Assembly: GCA_958496175.1 (NCBI GenBank)
Contig: OY292275.1
Span: 59,287,701 to 59,351,700, forward strand
Reading direction: 5' to 3'
DNA: 64,000 bases
From: Sisyra terminalis
Lineage: Eukaryota; Arthropoda; Insecta; Neuroptera; Sisyridae
Part shown: positions 12,777 to 24,689 of the stretch, in pieces
Numbering within the stretch: position 1 is the stretch's first letter
Layout of the letters: each line of letters begins with the position of its first letter
Program-made: the position numbers and the translations under genes
Notes under the pieces: generated by a model
Told to the model about the DNA's origin: nothing
Seen by the model: the letters and a program-made list of their open reading frames with translations, nothing else
Database searches by the model: none

Positions 12777-13717
12777 TAGACTGGGCCAAAAAAATCAACT
12801 ATTTTTTTTTTTTTTTTGAAAATATCGAGAAGATTTGAGCCCTTAATATTAATATTAAGAAATCTATCATCTTTAATTTTGATTTTTTATTTGTGCTTTG
12901 ATTTTTGCGTCAATGCTGTCGAACTATCAAGGTAAAAAAATTCATCTGCACATATGTTTATAGAAAAATAAATTCCATACAAAAAACGTCTCTTTTAAAA
13001 ATTTTTACCAGACACGCCGTTTCCGAATAATCAAGCTTTAAACATTGATATAATTTTTAGATTTATCTTTTTAATTTTGGAATTTTGTAACTAACGAACA
13101 AATAAGTGTATAGAAATGAACAATATAGATTCTTGAAGGAAATTTAATACTCTACAAAAAAGTTCTCTTAACGTTTTTACATAAAATCACTTTTTCAAAA
13201 GTTGTTCACAATTACAGTTGAAGGAAAAATTAAATTATTGTTTTTTTCGTTGTTGAACCAATTATGAAAGAGTGATTTTATCTAAAATCGTTAAGAGACC
13301 TTTTTTGTAGAGCATTAAATTCCCCTCAAGAATATATTGTTCATGTCTATATATTTATTTGTTCGTTAGTTACAAAATTCCAAAATAAAGAAGATAAATC
13401 TAAAAATTATACCAATATTTAAAGCTTGATTATTTGGAAATGGCGTATCTGGCAAAAATTTTCACAGGAACGTTTTTTGTAGAGAATTTAATTTTCTATA
13501 AATATATGTGCAGATGAATTTTTTTACCTTGATAATTTAACAGCATTGTCGCAAAAATTAAAACACAAATAAAAAATCGAAATTAAAGATGATAGACCTC
13601 TTAGTAGTAATACTAAGGGCTCAACCTTCCCGATATTTTTTTTTTGTCTCCTTGAACAATATTTTCGATATACTTTTCAAAAAAAAAAAAAAAAGTCGAT
13701 TTTTTTGGCCCAGTCTA
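12777..13717. mobile_element. Long hairpin MITE, family 2 (TAGACTGGGCC ends)
   Basis: 941 bp bounded by TAGACTGGGCCAAAAAAATC on the left and ATTTTTTTGGCCCAGTCTA on the right. The two halves are inverted copies with the same succession of motifs as family 1 (TTAATATTAATATTAAG, CTACAAAAAA, TTTTTTGTAGAGCAT), but the sequences between differ enough to make it a separate family. No ORF. Intact ends make it the reference copy for the fragment at 6706-7212. Confidence 0.85.
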
Positions 13718-15499
13718 TTCTATATGACTTTAATAATATTTAGTAAACAGCAATAGCTTTAATAAACCATAAGCACATAGAGGAAAGACTTTGGTAGATT
13801 ATTCACAATTGGCGATATAGATTGGTAATAACTCAACACAATAGACCAGTGGTTCCCAAAGTTGACCCATCTAACAAAAATTTCCAATCTAAAACTCACC
13901 TGTTAACTTTCTTTGGGAAAGATGACGTAAATATTGGTAATACTTTTTTAAAGTTTTAAGCGTTAATAGTTCCAAATAGATTCTTGAACAGAACTAAAAA
14001 TAACTGAATTTATAGCCTATGAAGTCAAAGTACTTCCCCATTTAATAATCGTAAATCCAAAAAATAATTTTTATATTTGAAACCCTTTTAACATGAAGCC
14101 AATCAAGACGTATTGTTACGTTTAATCTTCTTCCACCATCAATGTTTACTTGCCTCATTTCAACCATCTTAAAGATGATACTTTATTTCATCCAATGAAA
14201 AACTGTTAATTACTTTTATTTCCATTAATTATCACGATTTACTTTCAAATCTACATAAAACGATGCACTTTAGGAAAATGCGTCGAGACTCGCCGACATG
14301 CCGATCTCTATGAATAATATACCTGGCAAAGGTGTGCGTTTATATGCCGACAAGTAAAGATCATTTGCGTGACATAATCTTCCACAATTTATAATTAAAT
14401 GTAATTCTAAACGCGTTATAATTACCAACGAAAAAAAATGCATTTGCATAAAACAACTACAAAGTCTTATTTCCGTATTTCAAATAATACTTTTCGTTCT
14501 TTGGCTGTATTCATCACGAAAAAATGTAATGTAGGTATTGCGGTCAATGGATGTCTTTCATTTTTCTTTTTATTACTAATATCTTAGCATATGCGAGAGA
14601 GCGACTTAATATATTCGAGAAAATTAATTATATTTTAATACAATTTTTACTTTTTATTGAATTCAATTTGGCTGGTTTTTATTGACGTGAATATTCAAAC
14701 ATTGAAAAATTTAAATATTTGATCGAAATATTATGATTTTAATAAAAAAAAATGGCACAACTTGTTGACCAACAATACAATAAGCAAACTATTTTTAATG
14801 CCTTTTTTTATCTATTCTTCATAGAAATGAAACTTTCTCTTAAATCAAGAACGATACAAAAAGCAAAGAAAAATAAATGTACTAGTATTTCATATTGACC
14901 GATTACATCATTATACGTATGTCCTAATTTACCGAAACCTTATCGAAAACAAATCAAATATTTTCCATTTTGGTAAAAAGAAAAAAAATATTAACAATTC
15001 CCATTTTTATTGATTACCTCAACAATTTATCACATCGTAGCTAATTATTACATGTATTCAAATATATATTCTTCAAAAATTACAAATCAATAATTTCCGT
15101 GCCTCTGGCGAAATTAACAAGTGGAAAAAAATGGATCAGCCATTTATCTCTGTTGGGTGAGATATAATTGATGTATAGGAGTAGTAGAGGTTTTTTTTTT
15201 GAACGACTTATTTGATGGTATTTATTAATTAATTACAATTGAGGTCATTGATTTGATCGCATAATTTGCATACGTAAGAGATTTGTTTGTTATAAATGTA
15301 GAGATTAAATTAAGTATTTTTATTATCTGCAATAAAAAAAAAGATATGGGTTTCTCTTTGAAAACATCAAGAGCGAGTTTCAATCGCATATAAATTCATT
15401 TCAAATCAAAGAAAGTTGTTTTGATGCACTAAATAAATGAAAGAATTAACAAAAAAAATGCGAAAAGGATTTTTCAAAAAAATTTTCAATCGCTTAGGA
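13718..15499. other. Non-coding stretch; possible conserved element at 14270-14440
   Basis: A CAGTGGTTCCCAAAGT segment at 13852 looks like one end of a hAT-type element, but its partner is not visible. At about 14270-14440 the DNA is less repetitive, has several CpGs (ATGCGTCGAGACTCGCCGAC) and a cluster of TAATTA-like homeodomain-type sites; this may be an enhancer. No exon recognised. Confidence 0.35.
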
Positions 15500-15676
15500 C
15501 AGGGGTGTCTAACATGGTTTTGTGGAGGGCCATATTTTAAATTTTTATTTCCACAATGGGTCAAAGAAAATGTTCAATAGTAAAGCAATAGTAGTAAATA
15601 TACATAGGTGACTTAAAATTTAACTTTTTCATAGGCCGGATTAGAGTTTTCGCGGGCCGTATCTTGGACAGGTCTG
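15500..15676. mobile_element. Short hAT-like MITE (CAGGGGTGTC...GACAGGTCTG)
   Basis: Starts CAGGGGTGTCTAACATGG and ends with a segment whose complement reads CAGACCTGTCCAAGATACGG, matching the CAGGGGTGTCCAAA type of hAT terminus. GGGCCAT and GGGCCGT segments lie just inside both ends. The flanking octamers GCTTAGGA and GTTTAAGG agree at 5 of 8 positions, compatible with a decayed 8-bp target duplication. 177 bp, no ORF. Confidence 0.6.
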
Positions 15677-16039
15677 GTTTAAGGATATATGAACCGTTTA
15701 TTTTGAAAGTGAGTTAAGTACATTTCAAGAAAAATCTCTACAGTGTTATTATTTTTAACCATAGGAACTACATAAGATACTAAGGAGAAGGGAATAATTG
15801 ACGTTTTTGTTAAAATCAGTAATTTCTGAAAACTTAGCAGTTAAATAATTAACATACTTTGTTCTAGTTGCAAGAAGAATTGAAATTGAAATGGACTTAC
15901 GCCACTTTCAAAATAAACGAGTCATATATTTTACTTAAAAAGGCATTGAAGTTACAAAAATTTCAGTCAAATGAAAAGGTTGATGTGCATGCTAAAATTT
16001 TTTTTATGGACTATTACGTAATTTGCACTAGTTCAACAA

Positions 16040-16976
16040 TGTGTCGCTATATCATGGTGGTGATCGCCGGCAATTGATCTTTATCAGCGTTTAAGTAGCT
16101 GGAGGAGTTGAACTTCATTCCTCTGTCTTTTTTAATTTTTTTATTTGTTGATTGTTCTTGATCTTGTGGCCAAGCAACTGCTGTTTCTTGGAGCTCTTGA
16201 GGGAGTTTTCGCTTCTGCCTTCTTTGATTTGTAGTTTCCCCCAAGCTTAGTTCTACTGCACTAGGAAAATTTTCCAGGCCGTTAAAGAAATTCCTTGTGA
16301 GTTAGATTAGAAAGTCTTTTATGTATGGGACGTTAATTTCGTGATGAATTTGGTGGTTTCTCACATACCATGGAGCTTTAGTGATGATTCTTAAGACTCT
16401 ATTTTGGAACACCTGTAGGTCATTGTGGTTTTTCTTTGAGGATGGAAGCCAGATGGCGCAAAAGTATGTGATCAGTGGTCTAATGACTGATTTGTATATG
16501 ATCATTGAACATTCCATACTTCGACGAGACTTTCTGCTGATAAGTGGGTATAGTTGGATGAGTCGAATGTTGGTTTTTCTCGTGTTACTTGAAATATGGC
16601 TTTGCTAAGTTAATTTCGAGCCCAGAAGTATACCCAGATATTCAACAGGCGTTTTTTTCCCACTCCACGGAATTTCCATGTGATCCAGCACGATAGACAC
16701 CAGTTGGTTGGAGAAATGTTTTAGAGAGAAAATTTTGGCCATGCTTTTCGATGGATTTATATGAATGTTCCATCTACTGAACCAGGATAGGTGGTTGATA
16801 GACTGCTGGGTTTTCTTAACAGCCCTTTGAAGATCATTGTCCAGGTTGATGATGGCAATTTCATCCCCGTAAATTGAGGTTATACAGTGGTCTAGTGATG
16901 GAAAGTCCGCAACATAGGGATTTAAAAGGATTGGACGCAATACCGATCCCTGAGGTACCCCCTAGTGGACAGGTTT
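16040..16976 (-). pseudogene. Decayed Jockey-like non-LTR retrotransposon, RT 3' part
   Basis: On the minus strand the frame from about 16976 to 16605 carries the reverse-transcriptase segment GVPQGSVLRPI, then TSIYGDEIAII at the catalytic site (YADD changed to YGDE, so the second Asp is Glu), then WFSRWNIHINPSKS and EYLGILLGSKLT, the usual order of Jockey-clade RTs. After a frame break, 16517-16302 gives the C-terminal thumb-type part (YKSVIRPLITYFCAIWL, VFQNRVLRIITKAPW). A further open piece at 16244-16047 is probably the end of the ORF. Frameshifts, the active-site change and loss of the 5' half mean it is dead. Confidence 0.85.
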
Positions 16977-18137
16977 TTCCTCTGATAGCTGGCTATCCAT
17001 TTTGATTTGGAAGTCGGTATTGCTCAAAAAAGAAGAAAGGGAAATGAGTCCTTTTTTCATAAAATAATCATATTTTCTTCTTAACTTTGCAAACCAGAAA
17101 CTTGGACAGAAAATGTGGGAAAATTTAATCACTTTTGAAGTTTATAACTTCAGTGAGTTGGCAAACTTGTATTTTCCAATTAAACTCCAAATTTAATTAC
17201 GAAGAATTAAAAAAAAAATACCAACTTCCCTTTCCCAAAAAAAATTATCTCTTTTAAAAGTTTTCTCTAATCGCGGAACATTGAATTTTAGTTCTATATC
17301 TTATTCAAATATATATACAATACTAGCCAGATAACTTGGAAAAGCCAGTATAAAATTTTCCCGAAACTAAAATCGAGTGACGTATCAAAATTTCGAGCTT
17401 ACTCTAAGCAATACGGTGGTATTCATAAAATGAACCAAATATAATCTATTCGCCAGAAAAATGACGAAAATGTTTTTGATGTTATACTTCTTTAATAAAT
17501 ATTATCTTAAAGGATACAGTAGGAAGTTGCTCTAATATTTATTAGATTTTTTAATAATTTCTAATAATTATTAGAAAGTTTTTAAAATTTTTCCAAGTTT
17601 TAAAAAACTTGGACTTGGAAAATAGTAAAGTTTTCACACTTTCTTTATAAGTTTAAGCTCAAAGACTTCGTATTAGGCGTATATCACTAAGACAAAATAT
17701 CCTTGACAATTGTTCCTTGAATTCAAAAATTGTTAATATTGTGACATGTGTAGGGGAAATATTTTTAAATTTGTTTCGTCTTAGTTGCAGCATTATTTTA
17801 ATTCTTAAACGAAAATAAACCGGAAAATTCGAGACTTAATCGATTCGTCTCACATTTTCCACGAAAATTTTAACGACGAAAACTTTAATATGTTACTGTT
17901 TTTCGTTCGTATGTAAAATGTCATGGCGACGTTATATACTTTATGAAATTATATTAAAAATTTAATAGTTGAAGCAGAAATAAACTTTCCTCCGTTGTGA
18001 ACAAACACCTAGAGGAGGCCTCACGGCCACAAGGACCAGAAGTCACTGGTGAGCCCTATACAGATAAAAGATGCGACTTTCCCCATTTCATTCTCGTTGA
18101 CATTTTCCATATATAATGCATAGAATATGACAACATT
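16977..18137. other. Non-coding stretch
   Basis: No exon recognised. A fragment of the GACAAAATATCC repeat lies at 17690-17740. From about 17790 onwards CpG content rises and repeats become scarce, leading into the candidate region at 18138-18850. Confidence 0.35.
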
Positions 18138-18455
18138 TTAAAGTATCATAAAGAATTTTTTCTCCTCAATGTACGGTTTTTTTTTTGCACTTTGTGAAAA
18201 AAGTCCAATTAAAATCACCAGGAAAAACGTGCATAAAGCTATGAATATATAAGTAAATAAGATGCATTTTTTTAAGATGAACTTCTCGGAAAAATACAAA
18301 GTTGGATCGAATTCATCATCATCGAAATATAACGAGACGAATTCACGTTTTGATTCGGAAAACTTTGATGAAAAAGTTTTAAATTGAGTGCACGACAAAG
18401 TCGAGGGGGTGGCGTTATTTACTTGGAAGTTTTTTTCCCCAATTTTCTTGTTGAC
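18138..18455 (-). other. Open frame for a possible single-pass membrane protein, no ATG
   Basis: The minus strand is open for 105 codons from the stop at 18456-18458 to the TAA at 18138-18140. There is no in-frame ATG upstream of the hydrophobic part, so it would have to be an internal or terminal exon; a possible acceptor (CTTCCAAG) lies at about 18424-18432. The peptide has a polar, Ser/Lys-rich N half with an acidic FDDDEFDP cluster, then one 23-residue hydrophobic segment (CILFTYIFIALCTFFLVILI and following) and a short basic tail. That layout resembles a type II membrane anchor. It matches no family I recognise and could be chance. Confidence 0.25.
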
Positions 18456-18690
18456 TCAACAGAAATACTAAAGGTATAATTGCAATCAATCATTTTCGAC
18501 GGTGATTCCATCGAAATCCCATAAGATACGTTTGCCGTTCTTAGGTAGATCAAATAACGGTTACAATCGCGACCGGTTAACTTTTCCAATTTCCGTCATT
18601 TCCGGCAAATTTTACGTAAAACAACGAAAAGTCTGAACAGAAAAGCGGTCCGATGTAAAAGCATTCTTTGTGTGCAGACAATCCCTCAGC

Positions 18691-18849
18691 ATGTGCACAA
18701 AGATGCCGGCCGAAATCATCCCCCTAACCGACACGGAACTGTCAAGCATGAAGAGGGTGGATAATGTTGGCGTTAATGTCCCAAAAGCTCGGTCTTTAAT
18801 GGAAAATATATTCCATCATCTGTGTCTGAACAAGTCCAGAAGAGTGTAA
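18691..18849 (+). other. Short ATG frame in a GC-richer island, unassigned
   Basis: 52 codons starting ATGTGCACAAAG and ending TAA, inside a 200-bp patch clearly richer in GC than its surroundings. The peptide contains AEIIPLTDTELSSMKRVD and is balanced in composition, unlike the Phe/Ile/Lys-rich chance frames nearby. A TTCTTTGTGTGCAG at 18664-18677 would serve as a splice acceptor just upstream. Not recognisable as part of Trio. It may be an exon of an unknown gene, a conserved element or chance. Confidence 0.25.
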
Positions 18850-19244
18850 TCAAGACATAAAGCTTATGTGACACTTCATAGTGGCGGTAACGCCTAATTT
18901 GTCCTCAACTCAGTTCTTTGTAAAAGCCATAAAGCGAGAAAATTGCCAGATCAATATTTATTCGATTGAGACCCTCGATATTTATTTACCGAGAAAATTA
19001 ATATTCCTTTGCAAACAAGCTTTTCTTCTTTCCGTATATTTTCCGCAATTTATTAGTCTTCTAACCAAAAATTCATATGAAAGGACATAGGACGATAAGT
19101 ATAGTGAATCGGCCCCAGAAGGGTATTTGGTTCATAATTTCAGGATATGTTGGTACTATTAAGATACATTAATTCGGTAAGCTTCAGATCCCTATGTATT
19201 ACAGTTTCTTCAAAAATCGAAAAAAGCTGGAGATCAGAAAAAAA

Positions 19245-20010
19245 AAAATTCTCTGAAACTTGTGAATCGATTTATTTGAATTTTGGATATGTTATAGGAG
19301 TTGATGGTAGCTTTTTGAAAAAAAAAACTAAGAGCTTTATCGGTTTATAAGATCCTTGAAAAAAGAGAGCTTTTACTTTTAATTTTAATTTTTAACTATG
19401 ATATTTTGGTACAATTACGAAACGGACAATTTCCTTTCAAGTTATGTGTTTTTTAAATTTTAAAAAATGGTACGCCATATTAAAAAAAAATTAAAACCAA
19501 TATTTTTACACAAAAATCCATTAATTTAATAAAAAGAAACAGAGCTTACTGAATTACTATACGAGTGCAAATAACAGAAAATATTAAATACAATAATATG
19601 AAAACAGTTGTTTTCTATTAAATGAATTCAATTGTTAATATAAAAATTATTCGGCACTAAAAAATTTTTTCTCTGATATTTGGCACTATTATGATTAATT
19701 CAGCATTAAGTGTTATCTTATACAATAAAATTGCTATGGTTTTAAGATTGCAAGTTGCAATATCTCCGATCAGCAATCTTAGTCCATAAGATAACACTTA
19801 GTGCTGAATTAATCATAATAGTGCCAAATATCAGAGAAAAAATTTTTTCACAGAAACTTGTGAATCGATTTATTTGAATTTCGGATGTTATAATATGGGC
19901 TGATAGTAGCTTTTAGAAACAAAATTAAGAGCTTAATCGGCTTATAGGATCCTTGAAAAAAGAGAGCTTTTTCTTGTAATTTGAATTTTCAACCATGATA
20001 CAATGTTGGT
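19245..20010. repeat. Direct repeats flanking a 200-bp hairpin
   Basis: Two direct repeats of about 150 bp (about 19250-19400 and 19850-20005), both with GAAACTTGTGAATCGATTTA and GATCCTTGAAAAAAGAGAGC, flank an inverted repeat at about 19655-19850. The inverted arms are TCTGATATTTGGCACTATTA and its complement, each about 80 bp, around a spacer near 19735-19780. The arrangement suggests a MITE inserted into, or carried with, a duplicated host segment. No ORF. Confidence 0.7.
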
Positions 20011-20149
20011 ACAGTTACGAAACTATTTTTTTTTAATTCCCCATCCAATTTCCTTTAAAGTTATGTGTTTTTTTAAATTTTAAAAAAAAATATATTTAAA
20101 CAATTTTTTTTTACTAAAAACTGCAACTTTATATGCAAGTACATACAGA

Positions 20150-20720
20150 CTACAGTACTATTATTTATGAATGAAAATTTTAGTTTTTCTACCATCATCT
20201 TTTTCTTACTTACACACTTTTAGCCTCTCACCTTTCACTACGCGATATTTTAAAGAAGGATAGTTACTTTAGTGCCCAAAATGGGTGAGTGTAAGAAGAA
20301 GACAGATAAGTAAAGGTAGGCTCAATTAATATTTCATTCAGGATGAAAAAAACCTTCTTTTACATATTGCGCATAGTGAAAAAAGATTGGGTACCAAAAA
20401 ATAACGTGTAAGAAGAAGACAGGGTAATGACGGTAGGATACAATTTTCATTCATGAATCAAGAAAGCTATTTTCGGGGCGTTACTCCTAGTGAAAAAAGA
20501 TAGTTCAAATTTGTGTGCCAATTGGTGCGCAAGTGTGAGCGAAAGGCAGCTAAAAGCAAAGCCAGCTTAAAAGCTCTTTCATTCATAAATCCGCCGTAGT
20601 CCGGAAGTAAATTCCTTTCGTTTGTACGCACTTGTATTGTGCGTAAAATGGATTTATGAATGAAATATTTAGGCCTATCCTTACACTATTTGCGTCTCTC
20701 TCGCACTTATACATTTTGAC
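20150..20720. repeat. Cluster of short repeats (GTGTAAGAAGAAGACAG, TTTATGAATGAAA)
   Basis: GTGTAAGAAGAAGACAG occurs at 20291 and 20406 with similar flanks about 115 bp apart. TTTATGAATGAAA occurs near both ends (20164, 20650) and in complement at about 20577, so the unit has a partly palindromic layout. CACTTTTAGCCTCTC and TTTGCGTCTCTCTCGCACTT segments resemble each other. Probably a decayed TIR element; no coding content. Confidence 0.45.
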
Positions 20721-22671
20721 ACCCTTTTTACTTTTTTATTTTTTTTTCAATTTATTAATTGAAGTATGTATTTTTTACATTTTCGTAATAGTATTAACGC
20801 TTACTATTAAATTCGGTATTTGGTAGGCAGTTGATACCTGCAACTTCATCTGCGTGACGTATATGTTGAAAATATTTAGTTTCTAGACTTTCGCATATAG
20901 GCCACTTAAAGTCAAAGTGGTGTAAGTCATAATTTTGATTTTGAATTTTTTGCTTTACTAGCGGCAACGATTCCTGGAATAATGAACTTTTTATTGGAAA
21001 AGTGAAGGAAATCAATGCTTCATTATTCTGTATGTAAATAGCAGGTTAAAATACCTCAATTAAGTAATTAATTATGGGACTAATTGTTGACAAAATAATC
21101 CAAAGTTATTGTTGCAGAATTTTTTGAAATTTACTATAGAATTATTGGTATAAAACATATTTTTTTTTTAATATTTTTTTTTAATTTTTTGAATAAAACA
21201 TTCAGAGGATCCTAGTCCTCTGAATATTTTTACCAATATTTTTTTTGGATAAAAGAAAAATATTCTTAAAATTTCTCCATCCCCTAAATTATATATAGTT
21301 ATTTTATAATAAGTAGTTCATGTCATAGGTAGTTCATGTTTCACCTCTCTAAAAAAATATATTTCCTTACTTCAATATTCAATAATGAAAATAAAATATT
21401 ATATCATTTAAAATTCGTAGAATTTTAGTGTCTATGTAAATTTTTTTTCTGTTCAAATCTCTTTTAATGAATATTTTCGTCCTCAAATATTGACCCATCA
21501 TCAACTTCAAAAACTATCCAAATATTTGCCCCAAATATTTTCATTTAAATGCCACAAATTTATGTGAAATTTTCCCATTTTTAACATCCGAATCTTATCA
21601 CATTACCATTAACTAGTCTTTATGTCCATTTTTTTTTCGGTTTGGGCAAAGTGCCATAACATTGCCTCGTTTCGTGGCTTGATTGCATTTTTGATTGTTG
21701 CCAGTTAAACTGCATTCATGCACCCCCATCAGAGATCGTTGTTCCATTTTTAAACACGGAATAAATGCATGAAAAATGCAAATTTAAAGTGTCGCCATTA
21801 TAGATATGTTATCTCAAGTGGGTGATAAAGTTTTACTTAAAAAAAATAACTTAAAAGTTTTTTTGTGTTATGATAAAGTCATTAGTGATTTCTTGTAAGA
21901 TTTTACAATTTAAATCAATTATAGTCTCGGGGAAACTTTGTATTTTGTATGTAAAACCACAATGATCCCCTTTGTTGCCAGGATTGTTACATATCCCAAC
22001 TTTTCATGTACATAAGAATAGGGGACTTTCCTCGTACTTAAACATATACAATACGGATGTTATTACCGTTATATATCCCCGTTTTCGTGATCATTAGCGA
22101 AAATCCCAGTTTTGTGCAGTTCACCCTAGTCGTTCCGTTGTTTCGGTATAGAATCCCCGGATTCTCAGCACCCCCGCCTTGAATAGAATGCTTTTGTTTT
22201 ATGATTGCTCCGAGAAGACGACAACCTCTTCCCTGATAAATATGAAAACAAAACTGGGAACGGTCGTGATATTTTACGAAGGTATGTGTGGGATAATAAC
22301 AAAACTCATTGCCATGAGTTCGGGATCGGGAAAAACGGACTCGACTTGGTGGCTCGATTATGAATGGGATCATTAGCCATAAAATTAGCAAAGGTTAATG
22401 TTTTGCATATAATCGATAGATTAGAAAAATATCAACAGGATTTAGTTGGAAGGAGTAATGAAAATTTTTATTAAGTCTTTCAATTGGGATTTTGAAAAAA
22501 AAAAATTATTGTTTTTTTTCATGTATTTTAAAACTTTATTATTAATAATATTGATATTTAATGCAAAAAACTTAAAAAAAAAATTTCAATTAATTATAAA
22601 CGATTAAAGTTGATAAAATTTAAAAAAAAAATCACGTGACTATAAAGGTGTCATGAGTGGTCACCATAGTT
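20721..22671. other. Non-coding stretch, nothing recognised
   Basis: AT-rich DNA without family matches. The 117-codon minus frame at 22038-22391 overlaps a + strand frame and shows no domain. A GAGGATCCTAGTCCTCTGAAT palindrome-like segment at about 21205-21226 is the only notable local structure. Confidence 0.35.
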
Positions 22672-23053
22672 GTGACGTCATAATGTTATAGCTATTTAAT
22701 AACAGTACAGCGTTTACAGCTATTACACGTGACTAGACAATAATATTGAAAATTTATTGCTAAAAAACGAGTCGTTAGTTGATTTCAATTAGCTATGTGT
22801 GATAAAGGATTTATAAATAATATTTATTTCGACGTTTGCCATCTTGGGGAACATTTAAAAACATTTTGTTAGGAGTTGTTTTTGTAGTATCCGTACATAA
22901 TGGTACAAAACAAGAACGATAACTTTTAAGGTTCGACATTTTCAATATAAATTTCAATATTTAACTATCACAACAGAATTAAATCAATCAAAACACTGCA
23001 CTTATTATTTCTGTATCAACTGCAATGAGTGACAACTAACATTATGACGTCAC
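22672..23053. mobile_element. 382-bp TIR element with GTGACGTCATAATGTTA ends
   Basis: A perfect 17-bp terminal inverted repeat: GTGACGTCATAATGTTA at 22672-22688 and its complement at 23037-23053. No ORF and no clear target-site duplication. Each terminus contains TGACGTCA, the consensus binding palindrome of CREB/ATF-type factors, so an element of this family would carry two such sites. Superfamily not assigned. Confidence 0.6.
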
Positions 23054-24689
23054 ACGCGTTCGGGTTTGTTCGGGAGCTGTCGGCGTGTCTTCGGTACTAG
23101 ATTCAAAAATTTATTTTTTTTTTTTGAAATAACTTTTAAATTATAGCGAAAAAAAAACAAAAAATAGGTTTGCTGTAAAACTTATATATGATCTTTCCAT
23201 TTATCACAAAAAAAATAATCACAAACCCAATTGATGAAAATGATTTTCATTTTAATTAATTTTCTTTTATTCTCTTATGTTCTCATCTTTCAATCAAAAC
23301 TGAATAGTTGGATATCTTCAAAGCTTAGCATTTTAATACTCACAGAACATCTGTGAAATCATTCTTGATATTTTGATTATTTTTGATTGCCCAATCACAT
23401 GGCTGAGTGAAATATTGAATTATTTTCTAATTTTCCACACAAAAAACCTGAGAACTGTCGAGGGTCAAGCAACAGATGGTGCATCTTTTCTCATGTCAAT
23501 CTCTTCTTCCGTCTCGATCCAATTAGCTACGCAAATTTCATTACTAATATAATCGATAAAAATGTTAATCATCTTGCCGATTAGACACTTATACGCGCGG
23601 GAAGTTTAAACGTCGAAGAATTTCAATCGTTTGATTTTAGGTCGACCAGTCTCACGAGGTTAATTAGAAAATGTGTGATAATTCCGTTGCGAAGCGGGAA
23701 AATGTGCGAAGCTTAATTAGACCGGTTCGGGGAGAAAAAAGCAAGATGGCAAAATTACTTTTAATTATGATAATGAAAGACAGATGCTCAAGTGATTTGC
23801 TATGAAAAATCGGAGTGCAGTGCTCAAGGAAAATTTATGTCATGAAAAATAACACGTGCAAAATTAATATGAAGTATGTTAAGTGTTTTAGAATGTATAT
23901 ACATTAAACATATAATATGCGCTCGTCTTTGCAATTTGAGGTAATTTTGAAAGTCAAACAAGAAAAATTGGTAATTTTCTATGGAAAATTGTTGGAATTG
24001 AAGAGAAATTTAGGAAATGGAAAGTTTTCCTCCGTTGAGATTCAATGGATTTGATGAAACAAATCAAAAAGATAAATGGGAATTGTAAATCGAAAATCTA
24101 ATGATTCCACTAATAAAACCATTATTTTTTGTTTTAAATTTAAATCTTTCAAGGAAATTTATATTATCTTCTTATTGATGGGAAAATTGGAATTTGATTT
24201 GCTAAAGTATGAATTTGATTTGAAAGATTTCCATGGCATTTAGGAAAAAAATAATTTAATATTTCCGTAAGAATATATCTATTTTTTTGGAACTTGGTAG
24301 ATTTCTTTTAGATTAGAAAAAATAGTGGGAAAAATTATATTTGGGGTAGCTTTTCTATTTAAGCAATATTTTTACTGAAAATAAGTATTTGAAATTTCAT
24401 TCTTTGAACTATTTTATGAAAACTTTTTAATAGTTACTAAGAAATTGAAAATTTCTTCTACGAAAGATATAATAACCTTGTGATATATTTTCTTTGAAAT
24501 ATGGAAAATATGAATTTATTTTTTTGATCTCCTGGAATTGCTCTTTAAGCATTAGTTTCTAAAATTTTCGTAATTTAATCATATAAGCAATGCCTTTAGG
24601 CTCAAATTATCCTTTGTAGTTATTCAATGTAGTTTTTTTCTTATTACAATTTTTTTGTACTATTTGGCTGCCCCTTGGCTATACAAGTA
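23054..24689. other. Non-coding stretch with a possible regulatory island at 23480-23740
   Basis: Positions about 23480-23740 are low in repeats and have several CpGs (ATACGCGCGGGAAG, GTCGACCAGTCTCACGAGG) and TTAATTAGA-type homeodomain-like sites, set in a much more AT-rich surround. This is the profile of an insect enhancer, but conservation would be needed to support that. No exon recognised. Confidence 0.35.

Noticed and set aside
16605..16940. Functional reverse transcriptase gene
   Set aside because: Active-site motif altered to YGDE, frames broken and 5' half absent; a relic.
22038..22391. 117-codon minus frame
   Set aside because: No recognisable domain, overlaps an opposing frame, composition like surrounding DNA.
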